DNA from: Mycobacterium sp. D16Q14
GTDB lineage: Bacteria > Actinomycetota > Actinomycetes > Mycobacteriales > Mycobacteriaceae
Length of the DNA stretch: 54,284 nt
Reading direction: 5' to 3'
Assembly: GCA_002013415.1 (NCBI GenBank)
Contig: MAEX01000026.1
Coordinates: 1-54,284, forward strand
Part shown: positions 48,723 through 54,284 of the stretch, in pieces
How positions within the stretch are numbered: the stretch's first letter is position 1
Layout of the letters: the number at the start of each line of letters is the position of its first letter
The notes under the pieces: model-generated
What the model was told of the DNA's origin: nothing
The model's input: the letters and a program-made list of their open reading frames with translations, nothing else
The model's database searches: none
Made by a program: the position numbers and the translations under genes

Positions 48723-49411
48723 CCACGCTGGTACCTGAGGAGTTCGCTCCGCTGGAGCGGCAATCGACCGCCGAGCTGATCGCGGAGCGGCTGCGGATCG
48801 CGATCATGCGCGGGGTCCTGCCACCGGGTGCTCAGTTGGGGGAGGCTTCGCTGGCGGCACAGTTCGCGGTGTCCCGCGGACCGCTGCGCGAAGCCATGCA
48901 GCGCTTGGTGTCGGAGGGCCTGCTGCGCAGCGAGCGTAATCGCGGCATCTTCGTCATCGAGCTGACCGATGAAGATGTCCTCGACGTCTACCGGTCGCGG
49001 GCCGCCATCGAGCGAGCGGCCTTGGAGTGCATCATGTCCGGCGATACTGTCACCGCCTACCGGCGGCTGCTCGTGCCGGTGGCGGTGATGACGGAGGCCG
49101 CCACTCGCGGCGATATCGTCGCCGTGACCGATGCCGATCAGGACTTCCACGAGGTGCTGGTCGACTGCTCGGGAAGTCCGCGATTGCGCCGGGCGATGCG
49201 TACGCTGCTGCTGGAGACGCGGATGCTGCTGGGCGAGTTGCAGGGCACCTACCCGGACCTGCGGGAGCAGGTTCGGGAACACGAGGTGCTCTGCGCGGCG
49301 ATCGGGGCCGGTGACGCGCCCGCTGCCTATCGACTCATTGAGGAGCACATGCACGACGCGGTCGCGCGTCTCATGGCACGCCGTGGTTCCGCGGGCGCAT
49401 CGGCGGAGTAA
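48719..49411 (+). CDS. GntR-family (FadR/FCD) transcriptional regulator
   Basis: 230 aa from ATG 48719, overlapping the previous stop. Winged helix: TAELIAERLRIAIMRGVLPPGAQLGEASLAAQFAVSRGPLREAMQRL, wing RGIFVIELTDEDVLDVY. C-terminal FCD effector domain with metal-type residues in DADQDFHEVLVDCSG and the later HEVLCAAIGAG and EEHMHDAVARL. FCD proteins bind small organic acids. The identical palindromes at 42961 and 47163 are the predicted binding sites, so this protein probably controls all four arms of the locus, including its own. Confidence 0.92.
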   Translation: MTTLVPEEFAPLERQSTAELIAERLRIAIMRGVLPPGAQLGEASLAAQFAVSRGPLREAMQRLVSEGLLRSERNRGIFVIELTDEDVLDVYRSRAAIERAALECIMSGDTVTAYRRLLVPVAVMTEAATRGDIVAVTDADQDFHEVLVDCSGSPRLRRAMRTLLLETRMLLGELQGTYPDLREQVREHEVLCAAIGAGDAPAAYRLIEEHMHDAVARLMARRGSAGASAE

Positions 49412-49440
49412 ATCCGCACCGGGCAGGGTTGGATGTAGGC

Positions 49441-50196
49441 ATGACCAACGACCTCGCTGCCAAGGCCACCCTGCTGAAGTCACTGCACGTGCCGGGCGAC
49501 CCGGTATTTCTGCCGACGGTGTGGGATGCGTGGTCCGCGCGGCTCGCGGCGGATGCCGGTTTTGCCGCGCTGACAGTGGGTTCGCATCCGCTTGCCGATT
49601 CGGTGGGCAAGCCCGATGCGGAGGGGATGTCCTACGAGGACGTGCTGGACCGGGTCTCGCAGATCACCGCCGCAGTCGACCTGCCGGTGTCGGTGGACAT
49701 CGAGTCAGGCTATGCGCAGACACCCCAGCGACTCATCGAGGGACTGATCGAAGCGGGCGCGGCCGGTCTGAACATCGAGGACTCGGTGCATAGCGAGGGC
49801 GGGCGGATCCGTGAGCCGCAGGAACACGCCGATCTTGTTGGTGCACTTCGTGTTGCGGCCGACGCGGCGGGTGTGCCGGTGGTGATCAATGCACGTACCG
49901 ACATCCTCTTGCGGCAGATCGGGGACGAGTCGGATCGGGTCGAGCGGGCTATCGCGCGTCTCGCCCTGGCCGCCGAGGCGGGTGCCGACTCGCTGTATCC
50001 GGTGGGCCGTCACGCTCCTGAGGTGCAGCGGCGCTTGACATCCGAGCTTCCGCTTCCGGTGAACGCGATCGCGGTGCCCGATGTGGATGACCCGGCCTCG
50101 TTCGGGCCCCTCGGTGTGGGGCGGATCAGTTTCGGTCCCTTCCTGCAGCGGGCACTGTCGACACGGGCCGAGGAGATCCTCGCGCGCTGGCGTTAG
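49441..50196 (+). CDS. PEP-mutase/isocitrate-lyase family enzyme
   Basis: 251 aa from ATG 49441; ORF upstream adds only a few uncertain codons. Barrel landmarks: LHVPGDPVFLPTVWDAWSARLAADAG, SVDIESGYAQTPQ (metal-binding acid), AGAAGLNIEDSVHSEGGRIR, VVINARTDILL and DSLYPVGRH. The short (about 250-residue) form fits carboxyphosphonoenolpyruvate/PEP-mutase-like lyases, related to methylisocitrate lyase. It would cleave or rearrange a C-C or C-P bond of a hydroxydiacid. Probably last gene of the rightward GntR arm, 29 nt after the regulator; it overlaps the convergent oxyR stop by 4 nt. Confidence 0.82.
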   Translation: MTNDLAAKATLLKSLHVPGDPVFLPTVWDAWSARLAADAGFAALTVGSHPLADSVGKPDAEGMSYEDVLDRVSQITAAVDLPVSVDIESGYAQTPQRLIEGLIEAGAAGLNIEDSVHSEGGRIREPQEHADLVGALRVAADAAGVPVVINARTDILLRQIGDESDRVERAIARLALAAEAGADSLYPVGRHAPEVQRRLTSELPLPVNAIAVPDVDDPASFGPLGVGRISFGPFLQRALSTRAEEILARWR

Positions 50197-51131
50197 GCGG
50201 CCTCCGCAGCGACCGGGTGTACCGCCGCGACGAGACGGGTCAACAGCTCGGCCAGCTGTCGGTAGGCATCCTCGCGGCCACTGATCGCGCGGTACACCAG
50301 GCCGATCCGCCGTCCCGGGACGGGTGCCGCGAAGGTGGCGGTGGCCAATCCGCCGCTGGCGGTCTCGACGGTGACGGCGGTGCCCGGGATGAGCGTGACC
50401 CCAAGACCGCCCTCGACGCACTGCACCGCGGTGGCCAGTGAGGCCGCGCGGGTGTGGCCGAGGTCGGGCCGTACCCCGGCGAGTTGGCATACCTCCAGGG
50501 CTTGATCGCGCAGGCAATGTCCCTCATCCAGCAACAGCAGCGGCATCTCGGCAAGCACCGCAGGATCGACCGCATGGCTACCGGCGAGCGGATGTCCTGC
50601 CGGTAGGGCCAACACGAAGTCCTCCCGGTACATGGGAATCTCCGCCATCCCGGGAGTTTGCGCGGGCAGTGCCATGACCGCGACGTCCAGTGACCCGTCG
50701 GCCAGGGATCGCAAGAGCCGCACGGTCTGGTCCTCGGTGACCCGCAGGGACATCTCCGGGAACTCGCGGGACAGGCCGCTGAGCACCATCGGCAGCACAT
50801 AAGGAGCCACCGTGGGGATCAGGCCGAGCCGCAGCGTCTGCGCGAAGGGGTCGCGCACGCCGCTTGCGGCAGCGGTAAATTCGTCCACCGCGTCCAACGC
50901 CGCGGTGGCCCTTTCCAGCAATGTCTCGCCCTCGGGGGTGAGTAACACCTTGCGGGTGTTGCGTTCGACGAGCCGCACGCCCAGCCCCTCTTCGAGCATC
51001 GACAGGGCCTGCGAGAGGGAGGGCTGACTCACGCCGAGCTCGGCCGCAGCGTTGCCGAAGTGGCGTTTACGGGCGATAGCCACAAATGCGCGCAGGCCGA
51101 CCACTGTCGGCTGATAACTACGATCGGACAT
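50193..51131 (-). CDS. oxyR: OxyR, LysR-family peroxide regulator
   Basis: 312 aa from ATG 51131 (MSDRSYQPTVVGLRAFVAIARKRHFGNAAAELGVSQPSLSQALSML). LysR helix-turn-helix at residues about 10-65, then a two-lobe effector domain with cysteines in LDEGHCLRDQALEVCQLAG, eleven residues apart, positioned like the redox pair of OxyR. Divergent from ahpC, exactly the mycobacterial oxyR-ahpC arrangement. In M. tuberculosis oxyR is famously broken by several lesions; here the frame is complete. Confidence 0.92.
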   Translation of the reverse strand: MSDRSYQPTVVGLRAFVAIARKRHFGNAAAELGVSQPSLSQALSMLEEGLGVRLVERNTRKVLLTPEGETLLERATAALDAVDEFTAAASGVRDPFAQTLRLGLIPTVAPYVLPMVLSGLSREFPEMSLRVTEDQTVRLLRSLADGSLDVAVMALPAQTPGMAEIPMYREDFVLALPAGHPLAGSHAVDPAVLAEMPLLLLDEGHCLRDQALEVCQLAGVRPDLGHTRAASLATAVQCVEGGLGVTLIPGTAVTVETASGGLATATFAAPVPGRRIGLVYRAISGREDAYRQLAELLTRLVAAVHPVAAEAA

Positions 51132-51133
51132 AC

Positions 51134-51145
51134 CTATTAATATAG
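51134..51145. promoter_or_regulatory. CTATTAATATAG, candidate OxyR site
   Basis: Near-palindromic AT-rich dodecamer (CTAT-TAAT-ATAG), starting 3 bp upstream of the oxyR start and about 83 bp before ahpC. It resembles the LysR T-N11-A type site and the AT-rich element I recall from mycobacterial oxyR-ahpC promoters. Confidence 0.5.
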
Positions 51146-51227
51146 TGCCAACAATCACGTTTTGTTTTTGAAAGATTTCCGGCACGATGGTGCCAGTAAG
51201 CATTCAGCGAATACGTGAAGGAGAATC

Positions 51228-51815
51228 GTGACTCTGCGGACCATCGGCGATGAATTCCCGGCCTACAACCTGACTGCGGTCATCGGCGGCGATCTGTCGA
51301 AGGTGAACGCCCAGCAGCCGGACGACTACTTCACCACCGTCACCAGCGAGGACCACCCCGGCAAGTGGCGTGTGATCTTCTTCTGGCCGAAGGACTTCAC
51401 CTTCGTGTGTCCCACCGAGATCGCCGCCTTCGGCCGTCTGAACGACGAGTTCGCCGATCGCGACACCCAGGTGCTGGGCGCGTCGGTGGATAACGAGTTC
51501 GTGCACTTCCAGTGGCGGGCACAGCACGAGGACCTCAAGACCCTGCCGTTCCCGATCCTCAGCGACCTCAAGCGCGAGCTGGCCGAGGCGTCGGGCGTGC
51601 TGAACTCGGATGGTGTCGCCGACCGCGCGACCTTCATCGTCGACCCCGACAACATCATCCAGTTCGTCTCCGTCACAGCGGGTTCGGTGGGCCGTAACGT
51701 CGACGAGGTGCTCCGTGTGCTCGACGCACTGCAGTCCGATGAGCTGTGCGCCTGCAACTGGCGCAAGGGCGACCCGACGATCGACGCGGGCGAGCTGATG
51801 AGCGCGGGCGTCTGA
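51228..51815 (+). CDS. ahpC: Alkyl hydroperoxide reductase AhpC (2-Cys peroxiredoxin)
   Basis: 195 aa from GTG 51228, with GAAGGAG as ribosome site. Peroxidatic Cys61 in DFTFVCPTEI; resolving cysteines in DELCACNWRKGD near the C-terminus (mycobacterial AhpC numbering 174/176). It reduces alkyl peroxides, hydrogen peroxide and peroxynitrite, recycled by AhpD rather than AhpF. Followed after 1 nt by ahpD. OxyR control is expected from the shared 96-nt promoter. Confidence 0.95.
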   Translation: MTLRTIGDEFPAYNLTAVIGGDLSKVNAQQPDDYFTTVTSEDHPGKWRVIFFWPKDFTFVCPTEIAAFGRLNDEFADRDTQVLGASVDNEFVHFQWRAQHEDLKTLPFPILSDLKRELAEASGVLNSDGVADRATFIVDPDNIIQFVSVTAGSVGRNVDEVLRVLDALQSDELCACNWRKGDPTIDAGELMSAGV

Positions 51816-51816
51816 C

Positions 51817-52344
51817 ATGGGTGTTGACAACCTGAAAGAGGCGCTGCCCGAGTACGCCAAGGATCTCAAGCTCAACCTGGGCACGGTCGCCCGTGGCACC
51901 GTACTCTCACCGGCTCAGCTCTGGGGCACTCTCGTCGCGACAGCGGCGGCCACCCGGAACGACCAGGTGTTCAAGGAGATTCGCGAAGAGGCCGCGACCG
52001 TCCTGTCGCCCGAGGCACTCGACGCCGCGCTCGGCGCCGCCTCGATCATGGCGATGACCAACGTGTTCTACCGCGGACGGGGCTTCCTCGACGGTGCCTA
52101 TGACGATCTGCGCCCGGGTCTGCGGATGAACATCATCGGTAACCCCGGCGTCGACAAGGCGGAGTTCGAGCTGTGGTCCTTCGCGGTGTCGACCATCAAC
52201 GGCTGTCATTTCTGCGTCGGCTCACATGAGAAGGTGCTGCGTGAGGCCGGACTGACCCGCGAGCAGATACTCGAAGCGCTCAAGATCGCGGCGATCGTCT
52301 CGGGCGTCGCCCAGGCGCTGGCCACGGTGCCCGCGCTGGTCTAA
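51817..52344 (+). CDS. ahpD: Alkylhydroperoxidase AhpD
   Basis: 175 aa. The CHFCVGSH motif has Cys130 and Cys133, with the His of the proton relay three residues on, matching mycobacterial AhpD. It reduces AhpC, itself being reduced through lipoylated proteins (SucB/Lpd). All-helical, trimeric family. Last gene of the ahpCD operon; terminator at 52358-52387 follows. Confidence 0.95.
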   Translation: MGVDNLKEALPEYAKDLKLNLGTVARGTVLSPAQLWGTLVATAAATRNDQVFKEIREEAATVLSPEALDAALGAASIMAMTNVFYRGRGFLDGAYDDLRPGLRMNIIGNPGVDKAEFELWSFAVSTINGCHFCVGSHEKVLREAGLTREQILEALKIAAIVSGVAQALATVPALV

Positions 52345-52357
52345 GCACAAGACATAA

Positions 52358-52387
52358 GGCCGCCCGCATGTGCTGCGGGCGGCCTTT
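52358..52387. terminator. Terminator between ahpD and a convergent gene
   Basis: GGCCGCCCGCA and TGCGGGCGGCC, an 11-bp perfect stem with loop TGTGC, then TTT. Fourteen nt after the ahpD stop and 17 nt before the stop of the convergent isochorismatase-like gene (52404), so it can serve both. Confidence 0.8.
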
Positions 52388-52403
52388 GTCGTGCCGTCAA
52401 CTG

Positions 52404-53132
52404 TTACGAATTATCCAGTGCCGCTAGCGCTGACCGGGTGTTCAGTATTCGCGCGGTGCGCTCCGCACACCAGGCAAGCGCCTGGTTGTGCCCTGTGGAG
52501 GCGTAGTCCGCGACGGCATCGGAGACGATGAATGTCTGGATGTCGTTCTGGACCGCATCGGTGGATGTCGCGGTGATCCCCGAGAAGGCGTAGACGCCGA
52601 CGATGATCAGCTGATCCCGATTGGCATTGCGCAGAATCTCTAACAGTTCCGAGCGGAAGAACTCGCTGTACTTCCATTTCGTCAGAACGGTATCCGTCGC
52701 CACCGGCCCGACGGGATCGACGATCGCCCGCTCGGCGTCATCGTCTGGCATGCCGGGTCCGTAGAGCTGGCTGAAGAGTCCACGCTGTTCCGGTGTCATG
52801 CCCCCCGGCTGCGCAGAGTAGAGCACTGGCACACCGTGGGCATGTGCGGTGTCGAGCAGGCTCTTGATGTTCTTCAGCACGGTCGCGATGGGATCAGCTT
52901 GCGGCGTATAGGCCTTCACGAAGTAGTGCTGCATGTCGTGGACCAGCAGGACGGCGCGGCTCGTTTCCAGATTCCAGGGTGCGCTTTTCGCAGGTATGTC
53001 AATGGTGCTGAACGGGTAGGTAATCGAGCCGGTGGGGCGAACGTCGGCCGTGGCGCTCCCGGCGGCGGTTAGGCCCAGGGCTGCGGCCGGCAGGGCCACC
53101 GAGCCGGAACGAAGGAAGGTGCGTCTACGCAT
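52404..53132 (-). CDS. Isochorismatase-family hydrolase with Tat signal
   Basis: 242 aa from ATG 53132. N-terminus MRRRTFLRSGSVALPAAALG is a twin-arginine signal (RRRTFL) with cleavage near SATA-DV. Isochorismatase fold: VLLVHDMQHYF (Asp), VLTKWKYSEFF (Lys) and IVGVYAFSGITATSTDAVQNDIQTFIVSDAVADYAS. The position normally held by the nucleophilic Cys of the family is Ile/Ala here (GITAT), as in PhzD/EntB-type isochorismatases, which use Asp chemistry. Isochorismate or a related vinyl-ether is possible. Export is unusual for this family. It follows the fused P450 gene by 63 nt on the same strand. Confidence 0.8.
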   Translation of the reverse strand: MRRRTFLRSGSVALPAAALGLTAAGSATADVRPTGSITYPFSTIDIPAKSAPWNLETSRAVLLVHDMQHYFVKAYTPQADPIATVLKNIKSLLDTAHAHGVPVLYSAQPGGMTPEQRGLFSQLYGPGMPDDDAERAIVDPVGPVATDTVLTKWKYSEFFRSELLEILRNANRDQLIIVGVYAFSGITATSTDAVQNDIQTFIVSDAVADYASTGHNQALAWCAERTARILNTRSALAALDNS

Positions 53133-53195
53133 CGGGCTACTCTCCCACTTGACCGCGGGCAACGGAATGGAGGGCGGGCTTGGCCGTGGTAAGCC

Positions 53196-54284
53196 TCACT
53201 CCGTCCAGACATCCTCGACATAGCGATCGGCCTCGACGAGCTCGATAAGCCAGTCCCGGGCCTGGGACTCGTTGGCGCCGGTGTGTTCCCGGTAGATGTG
53301 CAAGAAGGCATCGCGAACGGCAGGGGCCATTTTGCCCCCATCGCCGCAGACATAGACGTGCGTCTGCTTGGTCGGGTCGCCCAGCAGATCCCAGATGTCG
53401 CGCGCGTCGGCGGCAATCCGGTCTTGCACGTACTTGACGCCGTTCTCGGCGGCGCGGGAGAACGCCGGGCGCATCTGGACCACACCTGATTGTTCGGCGG
53501 CCGCGAACTCGTCCCGGAAGAGGTAGTCCACTTCTGGGTGCCGGACGCCGAAGAAGCAGAGTGCCGGGGCAAAGGGCTCACCAGCGCGCTGAGCGGCTAG
53601 CCGGTCACCGACGAATCCCCGGAACGGTGCCACTCCGGTACCGGCGCTGACCAGGATGACATTCCGGGAGGGGTCGGCCCCGGCGCGGAATGCTTGCCGC
53701 GCCGGGTCGACGCGTGCCCGGATTTGTTGTCCCGGTGTGACGTTGGCGAGGTAGTTGGATGCCACTCCCTGAAAATCGCCGAATCCAGATCGGGCGGGGG
53801 CGTCGAGCACGCTGACCACCAACTCGACGATCCCCGGACTCTGCCGGGCCGAGGAGGCTATGGAGTAGTGTCGCGGCGTCATCGGCTCGAACAGTTCCAG
53901 CAGCTCGGCGCGGGACAGCGTGGTGGCGGGGAATTCCAGGAGACAGCCTGCGATACCGAGAGAGCGGGTCTCCGGATGCTCGGCGAGTGTCTCCAGCGCG
54001 GACCGTTCCGGTGGGCAGGGGTTGGCCGCCGCCAGCCGGAGCAGCTGGGTTTTGGTGGCCGTCTTGCGGAGTTCGAGGAAGTGGGTGAGTAGCTCGCGCA
54101 CGCTTACTTCGCGGTCCAGGGCGATGGCCCGGCGGGTCTTGCGCCGGGTGTTGATCGAGATACGCCGGTCCAGGATGAGACCGAGCAGTTCTGCGGCCTT
54201 GTCCACGATCTCGGGCTGGTTATCGGCGAGGACCGTGAGATGGTCCCCGGTGCGGTAGTCGACACCGTCAGGCAATGCGACATG
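53196..54284 (-). CDS. CYP102-type fused P450 reductase, C-terminal reductase part (5' end outside window)
   Basis: At least 362 codons from the edge. The sequence tracks the reductase domain of P450-BM3: GVDYRTGDHLTVLADN, RHYSIASSARQSPG (FAD), SVLDAPARSGFGDFQGVASNYLANV, VSAGTGVAPFRGFVGDRLAAQ (NADPH), LCFFGVRHPEVDYLFRDEF, VYVCGDGGKMAPAVRDAF and C-terminal ADRYVEDVW. The N-terminal heme and flavodoxin domains would lie outside the window. Such self-sufficient fatty-acid hydroxylases need no separate partner. A stand-alone CysJ-like or NOS-like reductase is less likely because of the shared BM3 C-terminus. Confidence 0.85.
   Translation of the reverse strand, partial: HVALPDGVDYRTGDHLTVLADNQPEIVDKAAELLGLILDRRISINTRRKTRRAIALDREVSVRELLTHFLELRKTATKTQLLRLAAANPCPPERSALETLAEHPETRSLGIAGCLLEFPATTLSRAELLELFEPMTPRHYSIASSARQSPGIVELVVSVLDAPARSGFGDFQGVASNYLANVTPGQQIRARVDPARQAFRAGADPSRNVILVSAGTGVAPFRGFVGDRLAAQRAGEPFAPALCFFGVRHPEVDYLFRDEFAAAEQSGVVQMRPAFSRAAENGVKYVQDRIAADARDIWDLLGDPTKQTHVYVCGDGGKMAPAVRDAFLHIYREHTGANESQARDWLIELVEADRYVEDVWTE

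Noticed and set aside
1..54284. tRNA, rRNA, CRISPR arrays, insertion sequences or prophage
   Set aside because: None seen: no cloverleaf-like sequence, no regularly spaced repeats, no transposase or integrase motif. The only dispersed repeat is the 26-bp element.

Overview
The window looks like chromosomal DNA of a rapidly growing mycobacterium, probably Mycobacteroides (M. abscessus/chelonae group). Evidence: high GC with strong third-position GC, frequent GTG starts, mycobacterial lipoproteins, several cytochromes P450, a fatty-acyl-AMP ligase, FadE/FadA enzymes and an intact oxyR-ahpC-ahpD locus. The backbone follows the order I remember for M. tuberculosis Rv0237-Rv0250c: lpqI, an Rv0238-type TetR gene, htdX, fabG4, fadA2, fadE5, an Rv0245-type flavin reductase, then sdhB, sdhA, sdhC and an Rv0250c-type gene. 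Lineage-specific blocks interrupt this order. The species call is inference.

Layout. 1-2656: TfoX-like protein (cut by the edge), YbaB-like protein, a degenerate patch (882-1456) and two tandem paralogous lipoproteins. 2748-5117: ECF sigma factor and LpqI. 5114-14802: accessory block with two tandem P450s, a FadD32-like ligase, two DGPF/YCII genes, a MerR regulator divergent from a metal-hydrolase/P450 operon, and TerC. 14932-19389: lipid block (TetR, HtdX, FabG4, FadA2) with the same 16-bp palindrome before the TetR gene and between fabG4 and fadA2. 19618-26168: TetR/MpaB/alcohol dehydrogenase, a molybdopterin oxidoreductase, a small ATPase, DUF1361 and an alpha/beta hydrolase. 26264-36455: FadE5, DinB, a receptor Ser/Thr kinase, a frameshifted 2OG-Fe(II) oxygenase, a small secreted protein, crotonase, flavin reductase, an SDR/tautomerase operon with HxlR, ArsR and SRPBCC genes. 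36480-40324: Sdh1 operon.

40435-50196 is the most interesting stretch: a catabolic locus of four transcription arms leaving two divergent promoters. It carries a decarboxylating tartrate/D-malate-type dehydrogenase, an aldehyde dehydrogenase, a class III aminotransferase, a DUF3830 protein, an amidase, a D-2-hydroxyacid dehydrogenase, two maleate-isomerase/EutA-like proteins, a FadR-type GntR regulator and a PEP-mutase/isocitrate-lyase-family enzyme. An identical 14-bp palindrome (GATTGT-CA-ACAATC) lies in both divergent promoters, which suggests one GntR regulon. The substrate cannot be read from the sequence. The window ends with oxyR/ahpC/ahpD, a Tat-exported isochorismatase-like protein and the reductase end of a CYP102-type fused P450.

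A short dispersed repeat (core TCTTCGCGCAAGCGG) occurs four times: inside the first codons of three unrelated genes and, in a hairpin-interrupted form, upstream of sdhC. All functions are read from motifs and remembered family sequences; no searches were run.
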